Positions 10,182 through 18,579 of a stretch of DNA of 64,000 nt are shown here, one piece after another. The translations under genes were made by a program, and so were the position numbers. The notes under the pieces were generated by a model. That model saw nothing but the letters and a program-made list of their open reading frames with translations. It did not search any database and was not told the origin of the DNA. The first letter of the stretch is position 1. Each line of letters starts with the position of its first letter. Source of the stretch: Nocardioides sp. WS12 (GTDB lineage: Bacteria > Actinomycetota > Actinomycetes > Propionibacteriales > Nocardioidaceae); the NCBI RefSeq assembly GCF_014108865.1, contig NZ_CP053928.1, forward strand, positions 2,604,001-2,668,000, read 5' to 3'.

Positions 10182-11090
10182 TCAGACGGCGATGTGGGGT
10201 ACTTCCGCCTCGATCTTGCGGCGGGGGATCGCTTCGACGACCAGCATCGCCGTCAGCACCATCGCCCCACCGATCGCCATCCGGCCGGTCAGGGACTCAC
10301 CGCCGAGCAGGACCGCGAAGAACGCGGCGAACACCGGCTCCATGCTCATGATGATCGCGCTGCGCGTCGGCGGCAGGTGCGCCTGCGCCCACGTCTGCGC
10401 CAGCAACGCAGCGGCACCGGCCACGAGCGCCATGTAGACGACCGAGACCCAGTCCGCTCCGCGTTCCGGCAGTACGACGCCCGGCTCGCCCGTCACGAGG
10501 GCTGCCGTCGTGCAGATGGCCGCGATGACCAGCACCTGCAGGATCGACATGCCCAGGGCGTCGGCCGGCTTCGACCATGCGCCGAGGCCGACGATGTGGG
10601 CGGCGTAGAGCAGGGCGGCCACGAGGGTGATCGCTTCGCCGTACCCGATCGAGAAGCCCTCGAGCGAGAGCACGCCGAGTCCGACCGTTGCGAGCACGAC
10701 GGCGGCCCAGGTGGCTCCCGAGATCCGGCTGCGCAGGATCACGGCCGCGAACAGGGGGGTCGCGACGACGTACAGGCCGGTGATGAAGCCGGACACGCTC
10801 GCGGGCGTGTGCGCCAGACCGGCGGTCTGCAGAATCTGGGCGACGCCGTACAGGCTGCCGAGGACGAGTGCGCGGCGCCGGACCTCGGGGGAGAGGCGGC
10901 TGATGGCACGCGGGGCGACCAGCAGCATGGCGGCGCCGGCGATGAGGAACCGGACGGCAAGGAAGTCGACCGTCGGGACCCGTTCGAGCAGGTCCTTGAT
11001 CAGGAAGAACGTCGAGCCCCAGCAGGCCGTCATCGCCAGCAACGCGAGCGTTGCCAGCAGGGTGGTGCGGCGGCCGTCGTGCTGAGTCAC
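10182..11090 (-). CDS. EamA/DMT-family transporter (drug/metabolite exporter)
   Basis: A 302-residue membrane protein with about ten hydrophobic helices arranged as two EamA repeats. The first begins LLAMTACWGSTFFLIKDLLERVP and the second near residue 150. The conserved WGSTFF motif of helix 1 and the VAPRAI/VTGEPG loops fit the drug/metabolite transporter superfamily. The start was placed at GTG 11090, only two bases after the stop of the upstream kinase gene, suggesting translational coupling. The substrate is unknown. Confidence 0.87.
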   Translation of the reverse strand: MTQHDGRRTTLLATLALLAMTACWGSTFFLIKDLLERVPTVDFLAVRFLIAGAAMLLVAPRAISRLSPEVRRRALVLGSLYGVAQILQTAGLAHTPASVSGFITGLYVVATPLFAAVILRSRISGATWAAVVLATVGLGVLSLEGFSIGYGEAITLVAALLYAAHIVGLGAWSKPADALGMSILQVLVIAAICTTAALVTGEPGVVLPERGADWVSVVYMALVAGAAALLAQTWAQAHLPPTRSAIIMSMEPVFAAFFAVLLGGESLTGRMAIGGAMVLTAMLVVEAIPRRKIEAEVPHIAV

Positions 11091-11092
11091 CC

Positions 11093-13183
11093 TCAGACGA
11101 TATAGAGGACGATCGTGCTGCCCTTCTTCACCCGTTCGCCGGCCTCCGGATCGGTGGCCCACGCCACCTGACCACTCAGGAAGATGGAGGCGTGTTCCTT
11201 GCGGACCTTGAAGCCGAGGTCCTTGAGCCGGTCGACGGCGTCCTTGGTGGAGAGGTAGCGAACGGGCGGGACGGCCACCAGTTCCGGGCCCTTGGAGACC
11301 ACCAGTTCAATGGTGTCGCCCTTGTAGAGAACGCCGGTCTTCGGGTTCTGGCTGATGATCGCGCCCTTGGCGACGTCATCGCTGAACTCCGAGTCGGTCA
11401 CCTTGACCTGGAGGCCGCGCCGCTCCAGGGCCGTCTCGATCTCCTTGGCGTCGCGTCCGGTCCAGTCGCTGATCGTGATCGGCTTCTTGCCCTTGCTGAC
11501 GACCAGGTCGACCGTGGTGTTCGGCGGCTGCAGGGTGGCGGCCGGGGTCCCGAAGGCCGGCTTGGTGGCGATGACCTTGCCCGTCGGCACGGTGTCGGAG
11601 AAGGCCTCAGTGGTCCGGCCGAGGACCATCTTGACCTCGCTGAGGGCACTCTCCGCCTCGTCGGCGGTCATCCCGCGCAGGTCGGGGACGTCGTAGCGTT
11701 CCTTGCCGCGCGAGACGGTCAACTCGACCGTGTCGCCGGGCAGGATCCGCTCGCCGGGCTTGGGATCGGTGGCGATCACGATGCCGGCGGCGACGCTCTC
11801 GGAGTAGACCTCCTGCTCGACGCTGAACTCGAGACCGGCCTCGTCGAGCTTCACCTCGGCGGCGGCCTGGTCGAGGCTCACCACACTCGGCGTCGACGTG
11901 TAACGGCCCCAGCCGAACCAGTAGCCGCCGGCGCTGAGGGCGGCGACGAGTAGCGCCACCAGGAGGGCGAGTACGACGCCGCGCCGGCCACGGCGCTCCC
12001 GGGGTGCCTGCTGCTGCGGGCGGGCCGGGGGGAGCGAGCGTGGCGGGGGCGGCATCGGCGCCGGGATCACCGTCGTCGACTCGCGGTCGTCCGCGTCGCG
12101 CCGCCCAGCGGATCGGGAGGGGATCAGGTCGGGAGTGCTCTCCCACAACGAGCTCACGGGCTCGGGAGTCGTGTCGTTGTCCTGCAGTTCGTCGGACTCG
12201 GGCACCCGCGCGTTGGGAAGCAGGTCGTCGACCAGTTCGGGATCGTCGCGGACCCCGCTCTGCAGGGCGTGGCTGACGCGGTGCACGTGGTGCAGCAGCA
12301 CGGTCGCGTCGGAGGGGCGCAGGCTCGGGTCGCGGGTCGTGGCGCGCGCGACCAGCGCGTCGACGTACGCCGGAAGACCGGGGACGACGCTCGACGGGGC
12401 GGGCACGTCGTGGTGGACGTGGCGGTAGGCCACGGCGATCGGGCTCTCCCCGGTGTGCGGCTTGGTGCCGGTGAGCAGTTCGAACAGGATCACGCCGACG
12501 GCGTACACGTCGGCGCGTGCGTCGGCGCGCTGCTCGATGACGAGCTCGGGAGCGAGGTACGACACGGTTCCGATCAGCACGCCGTTGGTTGCGGTGTGCT
12601 GGGTCTCCGAGCTCACCGCCTTGGCGAGTCCGAAGTCGGCGACCTTGATCCGTCCGTCGTCGGCGATGAGGACGTTCTCGGGCTTCACGTCACGGTGGAT
12701 CAGGCCGGCCCGGTGGGCCGCGGCGAGCGCGGAGAGCACCGGGTCGATGATCGCCAGCGCCCGTTCGGGCGACATCGGCGCTTCCTTGGTGATCGTGTCG
12801 CGCAGCGTGTGGCCGGGGACGTACTCCATGACCAGGTAGATGGTGCCGTCGCCAGTCTCGTCGCGGCCCTGGTCGTAGACGGCGACCACGTTGGAGTGCG
12901 AGAGGCGTGCGGCCGAGCGGGCCTCCCGGACGAAGCGCCGCGCGAAGGAGTCGTCGTCGTGCGACGTCGCATCGCCCAGTCCGGGATGCATGATCTTGAC
13001 GGCGACGGTGCGGTCCAGGCGGGTGTCGACGGCTTCGTAGACGCTGGCCATGCCACCGCGAGCGATCCGCAGGCCGATCCGGTAGCGGTTGTCGAGCAGG
13101 CGTCCGCTCTGGTGGTCCTGGGTGCGGCGGGGGTCGCCGGGCCGCGCGGCGTTGTCGCCGCGGGCGCGCTGGTCGTCTCGCAC
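11093..13183 (-). CDS. pknL: PASTA-domain serine/threonine protein kinase, PknL type
   Basis: A 696-residue transmembrane kinase. The kinase domain (about 34-300) has a glycine loop (ARGGMASVYEA), catalytic lysine K63 (AVKIM), HRDVKPEN with D165, DFGLA with D183, and an APE segment. A Pro/Arg-rich juxtamembrane stretch precedes one membrane helix (about 403-425). Four extracellular PASTA repeats of ~66 residues follow, to the C-terminus. PASTA domains of such kinases sense muropeptides or lipid II. The GTG at 13183 has AGGAGG eight bases upstream. Divergence from an Rv2175c-type gene and proximity to aroG, idsA and metF identify it as the PknL orthologue rather than PknB. M. tuberculosis PknL lacks PASTA repeats, as I recall, while corynebacterial PknL has them. 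Confidence 0.93.
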   Translation of the reverse strand: MRDDQRARGDNAARPGDPRRTQDHQSGRLLDNRYRIGLRIARGGMASVYEAVDTRLDRTVAVKIMHPGLGDATSHDDDSFARRFVREARSAARLSHSNVVAVYDQGRDETGDGTIYLVMEYVPGHTLRDTITKEAPMSPERALAIIDPVLSALAAAHRAGLIHRDVKPENVLIADDGRIKVADFGLAKAVSSETQHTATNGVLIGTVSYLAPELVIEQRADARADVYAVGVILFELLTGTKPHTGESPIAVAYRHVHHDVPAPSSVVPGLPAYVDALVARATTRDPSLRPSDATVLLHHVHRVSHALQSGVRDDPELVDDLLPNARVPESDELQDNDTTPEPVSSLWESTPDLIPSRSAGRRDADDRESTTVIPAPMPPPPRSLPPARPQQQAPRERRGRRGVVLALLVALLVAALSAGGYWFGWGRYTSTPSVVSLDQAAAEVKLDEAGLEFSVEQEVYSESVAAGIVIATDPKPGERILPGDTVELTVSRGKERYDVPDLRGMTADEAESALSEVKMVLGRTTEAFSDTVPTGKVIATKPAFGTPAATLQPPNTTVDLVVSKGKKPITISDWTGRDAKEIETALERRGLQVKVTDSEFSDDVAKGAIISQNPKTGVLYKGDTIELVVSKGPELVAVPPVRYLSTKDAVDRLKDLGFKVRKEHASIFLSGQVAWATDPEAGERVKKGSTIVLYIV

Positions 13184-13298
13184 AGCGACCCTCCTGTGCA
13201 GGTTCTTCTGGACCGGTCGGGGAAGTTGACCGGGAGGGACATCGTACGGCGACAGGCCACGCTCACCGATCGGGCACGCCGTAGGGGAAGATGGGCGC

Positions 13299-13682
13299 AT
13301 GAGTGAACCGCGACTGGCCGAACAGGACCTTGCCGCCCTCGTCTCCGACTGGTTGACGTGGGACGAGGCGGCCGAACTGCTCGGCGTGACGCCCGCGAAG
13401 GCGCGCACGATGGTCCGCGACCACCAGCTCGCCGCAGCCGTTCCTGCCCTCGTGCCGGCGACCGGCGTGAAGCAGGGGATTCCCTCGCTCTTCATCGTCG
13501 ACGGCGAGCCGGTCAAGGGCCTCCCGGGGCTGCTCACGGTGCTGCACGACAACGGTTTCGACGACCGCGAGTGCATCGCCTGGATCTTCCTCGACGCCGA
13601 CCTGCCCGGCCGTCCGATCGACGCGCTGCGCGAGAACCGCGGCGCCGAGGTCAAGCGTCGGGCCCAGGCCCTGCTGCTCTGA
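13299..13682 (+). CDS. Rv2175c-family DNA-binding protein (likely PknL substrate)
   Basis: A 127-residue protein matching the Rv2175c family. It has an N-terminal winged helix-turn-helix (WLTWDEAAELLGVTPAKARTMVRDHQL) and a small C-terminal domain with PSLFIVDGEPVKGLPGLLTVLHDNGFDD. In M. tuberculosis the orthologue binds DNA and is phosphorylated by PknL, encoded next door; this is known for that species and inferred here. The gene is divergent from pknL with 115 bases between the starts, a layout that would let the two share a regulatory region. It is cytoplasmic. Confidence 0.9.
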   Translation: MSEPRLAEQDLAALVSDWLTWDEAAELLGVTPAKARTMVRDHQLAAAVPALVPATGVKQGIPSLFIVDGEPVKGLPGLLTVLHDNGFDDRECIAWIFLDADLPGRPIDALRENRGAEVKRRAQALLL

Positions 13683-13686
13683 CCCG

Positions 13687-14142
13687 ATGGTGCAGATGCC
13701 GCAACTGAGCCGGCGAACCCGGCAGATCGTCTCGACGGTCGCCACCGTCGCCCTGCTGCTGGCGGTCTGGTGGCTCCAGAACCGCGGTGCTGACGACGAC
13801 AGCGCTGCGCGAGGTCGCGACGACGTGTCCTCGGCCTCGACGCCGGACACGGACAGCGACGGCTTCCGCTACGTCGCGGTTGACCAGTTGCCGCCCGAAG
13901 CGGGGGAGACGCTCGAACTGATCGACGACGGCGGCCCCTACCCGTACCCCGGCAAGGACGGTTCGACCTTCGGCAACTTCGAGGGCGTCCTGCCCGACCG
14001 GCAGCGCGGCTACTACGCGGAGTACACCGTGGAGACGCCCGGACTCTCGCACCGCGGTGCCCGGCGGATCATCGCCGGCGACGGGGGAGAGTTCTACTGG
14101 ACCGAGGACCACTACGAGTCCTTCGAGAGGATTTCCCGATGA
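13687..14142 (+). CDS. membrane-anchored guanyl-specific ribonuclease (barnase/RNase Sa family)
   Basis: A 151-residue protein with an N-terminal membrane anchor or uncleaved signal (residues ~14-30, IVSTVATVALLLAVWWL). An acidic linker and a C-terminal microbial ribonuclease domain follow. Comparison with RNase Sa places the catalytic set at E112 (YYAEYTV), R123, R127 (HRGARRI) and H142 (EDHYESF), all present, so an active RNase is expected. The stop overlaps the ATG of the barstar gene by 4 bases. Likely an exported or surface-tethered toxin or RNA scavenger. An ATG at 13696 is an alternative start. Unlike RNase Sa, no disulphide cysteines are present. Confidence 0.88.
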   Translation: MVQMPQLSRRTRQIVSTVATVALLLAVWWLQNRGADDDSAARGRDDVSSASTPDTDSDGFRYVAVDQLPPEAGETLELIDDGGPYPYPGKDGSTFGNFEGVLPDRQRGYYAEYTVETPGLSHRGARRIIAGDGGEFYWTEDHYESFERISR

Positions 14143-14552
14143 GCGGACTGGCCGCCGTCCTCGCCGGACGCCACACCCCCGGCGTGCACCGCTGGGAATC
14201 CGGTCTCGACGTCGCGGACGTGAAGCATGCCGTGGAGCACGCCGGCTGGACCTTCGGGTACGTCGACGGCGTGGGCCTCGAGTCCCGGGCCGACGTCCTG
14301 CGCGCGATCGGCGAGGCGCTGGCGTTCCCGCCGCACTACGGCACCAACCTCGACGCGCTCAACGACTGCCTGCGCGACCTGCCCGGCTCGACCGTCCTGC
14401 TGTGGGACGCCTGGTCCGGGTTCGCCCGCGGTGTTCCGGCCGACTTCGCCCGGGTGACCCGGGTGCTCCGCGAGCGGGACCACACCGACCCCGTGCTGCA
14501 GGTCCTGCTGCGCGGGCCCGGCCCCGAGGACGTCGTACCGCTTCTGGACTAG
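14139..14552 (+). CDS. barstar-family ribonuclease inhibitor
   Basis: A 137-residue barstar-like inhibitor. The core motif GEALAFPPHYGTNLDALNDCLRDL (about 63-87) contains the acidic/aromatic helix that in barstar plugs the RNase active site. LLWDAWSGFA and the final GPGPEDVV strand are also family features. It is cytoplasmic, with no signal. Its ATG overlaps the stop of the cognate RNase, as expected for an RNase/immunity pair. It would protect the cell from RNase molecules that fail to be exported. Confidence 0.9.
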   Translation: MSGLAAVLAGRHTPGVHRWESGLDVADVKHAVEHAGWTFGYVDGVGLESRADVLRAIGEALAFPPHYGTNLDALNDCLRDLPGSTVLLWDAWSGFARGVPADFARVTRVLRERDHTDPVLQVLLRGPGPEDVVPLLD

Positions 14553-14559
14553 GTGGGGC

Positions 14560-16431
14560 TCAGCGAACCGTCCAGCGGTCACCCAGGTGGTGGGCGATCG
14601 CGCGCCACGGGTCGCCGGCCGTTTCTCTCAACTCGTTGAAGCTCATCTTCCGTCGGGTGCCGTCCTTCAAGTGCACCTCTGCCTTCGACACCGTGCGGCC
14701 GCGGGTGACCTGCGCTGCGGTGATGTCGTCCCAGGCGTGGAACCGGCTGTCTCCCGCCCGCAGTTCGGCCAGCGGGCGGGCCAGTACCCGTTCGACCGCG
14801 ACCTGGTTGGCGCGGCGCGAAGCGGATCGACTCAGGATGGCGCGGGAGTACCAGGCCACCCGCTCCCGCGGGCTGAGCGGAGCGAGCAGGATGCCGTCCG
14901 GCGTCACGACCAGCACCGAGGCAGGCCAGGCCCACATGGCGCCCGTCGCGCCGAGGATCGAAGGGCCGGTGCGCTTCGGTACGTCGACCTCCGCGATCGG
15001 CAGGGGCTCGGAGGTGTCGAGGCCGAGGTCGGACACCTGGGCTCGGAGCGGTGCGCCGTCGCCGGACTCCGCCAGCGCCTGAAGAGACCTGGACAGATCG
15101 ATCGTCGTGCCGTCGGTGCTCGTCAACTTCGCTGGGCCCGACCAGTCCAGTGCGAAATGGGCGCTGCCGCGCTGGATGAGCATGTCGCTGATCGAATCCC
15201 CGAGCAGCGCGGCGAGGATCCCGCGTTCGTCTTCGGTGCTGTGCCCCGACAGCAGGCCAACGGGGCCGCGGTGGCAGATCCGGGTCGTGAACGATTCCAG
15301 CGTGGCGGCGGATCCGGCGAGCCCTCCGAGGGCATGCCGGTTGCGGCGCGCACGAGCTGCCCCGCTCGCTGCCACCGTCTCCGCCCAGGTCGCTGGCTCG
15401 AGGTGGGTGTCCTGGTACGCCATCTCCTCGAAGGCCGCAAACGTCTCTGCCGGGCGGACGAGGAGGGAACCCGCGGTGGTCGGCGCCACCTGTTTCGGGA
15501 GTGCCTCGAACCGTGCGATGCGATCGGCCAGAGGTGGATGCGTGTCGTACAGGGAGGTGGTCTCCTTGAGCGGGGCGTCCGCGATGGCGACGAGCTGCAG
15601 CAGGACCTCGGGATCCTCCAGCATGGCTGCGAATCCTTCGATGAGGGGCGCGGGTCGCAGGCCGAGGTCCTCGCCGAGTCCGGCGTAGTCGTTGCTGAAT
15701 CGCCGCCACGCGGCATCCAGCGGCGGAAGCAGACGCAGGGCCGCGGCGCTTGCGTCGGGGCCTGCGAGGCGCGCGCTGAAGACGTCTGCTTCCAGTTCCT
15801 GGCGGCGAGACACGCTTCGGGACACGGCCAGGTACAGACGTCCGTAGAGGCCGACGAGCTTTCCCATGACCGACTCGGGACCGAGCTCGAGCATCGCCTT
15901 GCCGATGGCTTCCTTCCCTCGATAGGTCACGGGGCCGAGAGCCACGTGCCGGGCGCTGTAGTGGCCGAGTTCATGGGCGAGGACCGCTCGGACCTCGAGC
16001 GGGCTGAGACCGAGCAGGAACGGAAGACCCAGATAGAGACGCCTCCTGCCCGGGACCAGGCCGAGGAAGCGGCTGTCCTCGGAGACGGCGGCATTGAGGC
16101 TGCCCACCAGCCGGATCTCGTCAGGAGCGCTCGTCCCGACCTCGTCGGCAAGGGTCCGCACCTCGTGCCACAGGGCCGGTTGGTCGGTCTCGGAGACGGC
16201 GAGTCCGGGTGGGGTACCGCTGGCCTGGCGGAAGAACAGCGCGCGGACAAGTGCCACGCAGACGCCCAGCGTGAACAGGCCGAGAGCGAGGGCCGCCGCG
16301 GAGCTCACGTTGAGGCCGGACCTGGCCACGAGGACCACACATGTCGCCAGGGCGACGACGACCGCCACTGCCAGGACGTAGAACCCGACGAGCAGGCCGA
16401 CCGCCAGCAGCGCCCGAGAGGTGTAGCGCAT
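14560..16431 (-). CDS. M48-family membrane metalloprotease
   Basis: A 623-residue protein with two N-terminal membrane helices (about 8-35 and 45-67). A zinc protease domain follows: HELGHY at 153-158 gives two ligands (H153, H157) and the catalytic E154, and the E214-A-D motif supplies the third ligand. A THPPLADRIARFEALP segment, seen in HtpX-like proteases, lies near 297. The C-terminal ~250 residues are a less conserved domain without a name I recognise. It resembles large M48 proteins rather than compact HtpX (about 290 residues). Convergent with the barstar gene, 7 bases apart. Confidence 0.85.
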   Translation of the reverse strand: MRYTSRALLAVGLLVGFYVLAVAVVVALATCVVLVARSGLNVSSAAALALGLFTLGVCVALVRALFFRQASGTPPGLAVSETDQPALWHEVRTLADEVGTSAPDEIRLVGSLNAAVSEDSRFLGLVPGRRRLYLGLPFLLGLSPLEVRAVLAHELGHYSARHVALGPVTYRGKEAIGKAMLELGPESVMGKLVGLYGRLYLAVSRSVSRRQELEADVFSARLAGPDASAAALRLLPPLDAAWRRFSNDYAGLGEDLGLRPAPLIEGFAAMLEDPEVLLQLVAIADAPLKETTSLYDTHPPLADRIARFEALPKQVAPTTAGSLLVRPAETFAAFEEMAYQDTHLEPATWAETVAASGAARARRNRHALGGLAGSAATLESFTTRICHRGPVGLLSGHSTEDERGILAALLGDSISDMLIQRGSAHFALDWSGPAKLTSTDGTTIDLSRSLQALAESGDGAPLRAQVSDLGLDTSEPLPIAEVDVPKRTGPSILGATGAMWAWPASVLVVTPDGILLAPLSPRERVAWYSRAILSRSASRRANQVAVERVLARPLAELRAGDSRFHAWDDITAAQVTRGRTVSKAEVHLKDGTRRKMSFNELRETAGDPWRAIAHHLGDRWTVR

Positions 16432-16504
16432 CAGTCCTCCGATTTTCGCGAAGGTCCCATGATCGGTGAGCCGTTGCTGATTGTCAGCGAAACGCTTCAG
16501 TCGG

Positions 16505-17593
16505 TCAGTAGGCGCGGCTGGTCGCCGCAGCGGCCAGTTGCCGCAGCACTACGCAGGCGTCGGCGTCCCAGCCGCCAGTGGCCTGGCCGGCGTCGAGCGC
16601 CGCCACGGCCCGGGTGGTGAGGTCCTCGATCATCGTCTCGACCTGCTCGCGGGCGCCGCAGCCGTCGATGATGACGCGCAGTTCGGAGACCTCTGCCTCG
16701 GTGAGGGCGGTCCCGAGGGCAGCGTCCAGGCGCGCGGCGTCGGCTGGGGCAGCGGCGTCGAGTGCCAGCGCGACCAGCACGGTCCGCTTGCCCTCGACCA
16801 GGTCGTCGCCGGCCGGCTTGCCGGTGGTGGCCGGGTCGCCGAAGACGCCGAGCAGGTCATCGCGGAGCTGGAAGGCCTCACCGAGCGGCAGTCCGAAGGC
16901 GGTGAGCAGGTCGAGGGTGGCGGTGTTCGCGCCGGCGAGTGCGGCGCCGACGTGCAGCGGGCGCTCGATGGAGTACTTCGCGGACTTGTAGCGCAGCACC
17001 GTCATCGCCTGCTCGACGCTGGCGCGCCCCCGGGCCTGGACGGACACGTCGAGGAACTGACCGGCGATCACCTCGGAGCGGCAGAGGTCGAACACGTCCA
17101 GCGCCGGGCTGACCCGGTCGCGGTCCAGGCCGCAACGGCGCAGCAGTTCGTCGGCCCACGAGAGCAGCAGGTCGCCGAGCAGGATGGCGGCCGCGGCGCC
17201 GTACTGCTCCGCGTCGCCACGCCAGCCGTCGGCGCGGTGCTCGGCCTCGAAGCCGCGGTGCGTGGCCGGCCGTCCCCGCCGGGTGTCCGAGGCGTCCATC
17301 AGGTCGTCGTGGACGAGGGCGCTCGCGTGCAGCAACTCCAACGAAGCGGAGGCTCGGCCGACGGCCTCGGCCTCCGCACCCTGCGGGATGCCGGCGATCG
17401 CGGCGAAGCCCCAGTGGCAGAACGCCGCACGGAACCGCTTGCCGCCGGACACCAGTGCCCGGGCCTCGGCCATCAGCCGGGTGGCGTCGGTGCCCAGGGG
17501 AGCGAGGCGGACTTCCTGCTCGGAGAGGAACGCATCCACTGTGGTCTGGACCGTCGTGCGAAAACTGGTCGGGTCCCACGCCTGCTCGCTCAC
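16505..17593 (-). CDS. idsA: polyprenyl (geranylgeranyl-type) diphosphate synthase
   Basis: A 362-residue trans-prenyltransferase joining isopentenyl diphosphate to allylic diphosphates. GGKRFRAAF near residue 50, the first aspartate-rich motif DDLMD (96-100), FLDVSVQARG, and the second motif RDDLLGVFGD near 240 are present. The residues just before the first motif (LELLHASALVHD) are small or medium, compatible with a C15-C20 product. Product length remains inferred. The GTG at 17593 was chosen; longer reading enters the metF promoter. M. tuberculosis idsA2 (Rv2173) occupies the equivalent position near pknL and metF. Confidence 0.92.
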   Translation of the reverse strand: MSEQAWDPTSFRTTVQTTVDAFLSEQEVRLAPLGTDATRLMAEARALVSGGKRFRAAFCHWGFAAIAGIPQGAEAEAVGRASASLELLHASALVHDDLMDASDTRRGRPATHRGFEAEHRADGWRGDAEQYGAAAAILLGDLLLSWADELLRRCGLDRDRVSPALDVFDLCRSEVIAGQFLDVSVQARGRASVEQAMTVLRYKSAKYSIERPLHVGAALAGANTATLDLLTAFGLPLGEAFQLRDDLLGVFGDPATTGKPAGDDLVEGKRTVLVALALDAAAPADAARLDAALGTALTEAEVSELRVIIDGCGAREQVETMIEDLTTRAVAALDAGQATGGWDADACVVLRQLAAAATSRAY

Positions 17594-17669
17594 CTGCCCG
17601 AGCCTAGTGAGGTGTCGGGAAGTCGAGACGATGCCCCCCGAAGAGCCCGCCACATCTAGACTTCGGCGC

Positions 17670-18560
17670 ATGACTACCGGTGCTGGGCGCTCCCTCGGCG
17701 AGATCCTCCGCAATGGCGGACGGTCCTTCTCGTTCGAGTTCTTTCCCCCCAAGGACGACGCGGGCGAAGCCCAGTTGTGGGACGCGATCCGGGCCCTCGA
17801 GCCCTACCGCCCGACCTTCGTCTCCGTGACGTACGGCGCCGGCGGCGCCACCCGCGACAAGACGGTGTCCATCACCGGCCGGATCGCCCGCGAGACCGAG
17901 CTCGTCCCGATGGCCCACCTGACCTGTGTCGGGCACACCCGCGCAGAACTCGAGGGCATCCTCGACTCGTACGTCGCCGAAGGCGTCAGCCACGTGATGG
18001 CGCTGCGGGGCGACCCGCAGGAAGGCCCGCGCGCCGACTGGACGCCCACCGACGGTGGCCTCAACTACGCCGTGGACCTCGTCGACCTGGCCCGCTCGCG
18101 CGGTGACTTCCGCGTCGGTGTCGCCGCGTTCCCCGAGGGCCACCCCTCGGCGGCGTCGCTCGACCACGACGCCGACGTCCTCGTCGCGAAGGCCGAGGCC
18201 GGCGCCGAGTTCGCCGTCACCCAGATGTTCTTCCGTGCCGAGGACTACTTCGGTCTCGTCGAGCGGGTCCGTGCGCGCGGCGCGGACATCCCGATCCTGC
18301 CCGGCATCATGCCGATCCTGAACCTCAGCGCGATCCGTCGCCAGGGTGAACTGATCGGCACCAGCGTCCCCGACGACATCGTCGCCCGGATCGCCGCGTT
18401 CGAGGGCGACCCTGCCGCCGTGCGCGCCGAGGGCATCAAGGTCGCCGCCGAGCTCTGCCACGAACTGCTGGCCGGCGGGGCGCCGGGCCTGCACTTCTAC
18501 ACGCTCAACCGGTCCAAGGCGACGCTCGAGATCTTCGAGGCGCTGCAGATCACGGTCTGA
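17670..18560 (+). CDS. metF: 5,10-methylenetetrahydrofolate reductase
   Basis: A 296-residue FAD enzyme reducing methylene-THF to methyl-THF for methionine synthesis. Family features are FSFEFFPPKDDAGE at the N-terminus with the catalytic glutamate, VSVTYGAGGATRDKT, MAHLTCVGHTRAEL, MALRGDPQEG, the FAVTQMFF strand and PGIMPI. ATG 17670 was chosen because it gives the normal family length; in-frame codons further upstream lie inside the divergent idsA gene. The gene stands alone and is convergent with the CrtI-like gene downstream. Confidence 0.96.
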   Translation: MTTGAGRSLGEILRNGGRSFSFEFFPPKDDAGEAQLWDAIRALEPYRPTFVSVTYGAGGATRDKTVSITGRIARETELVPMAHLTCVGHTRAELEGILDSYVAEGVSHVMALRGDPQEGPRADWTPTDGGLNYAVDLVDLARSRGDFRVGVAAFPEGHPSAASLDHDADVLVAKAEAGAEFAVTQMFFRAEDYFGLVERVRARGADIPILPGIMPILNLSAIRRQGELIGTSVPDDIVARIAAFEGDPAAVRAEGIKVAAELCHELLAGGAPGLHFYTLNRSKATLEIFEALQITV

Positions 18561-18579
18561 CCCCACGGGGTCAGGCAGG

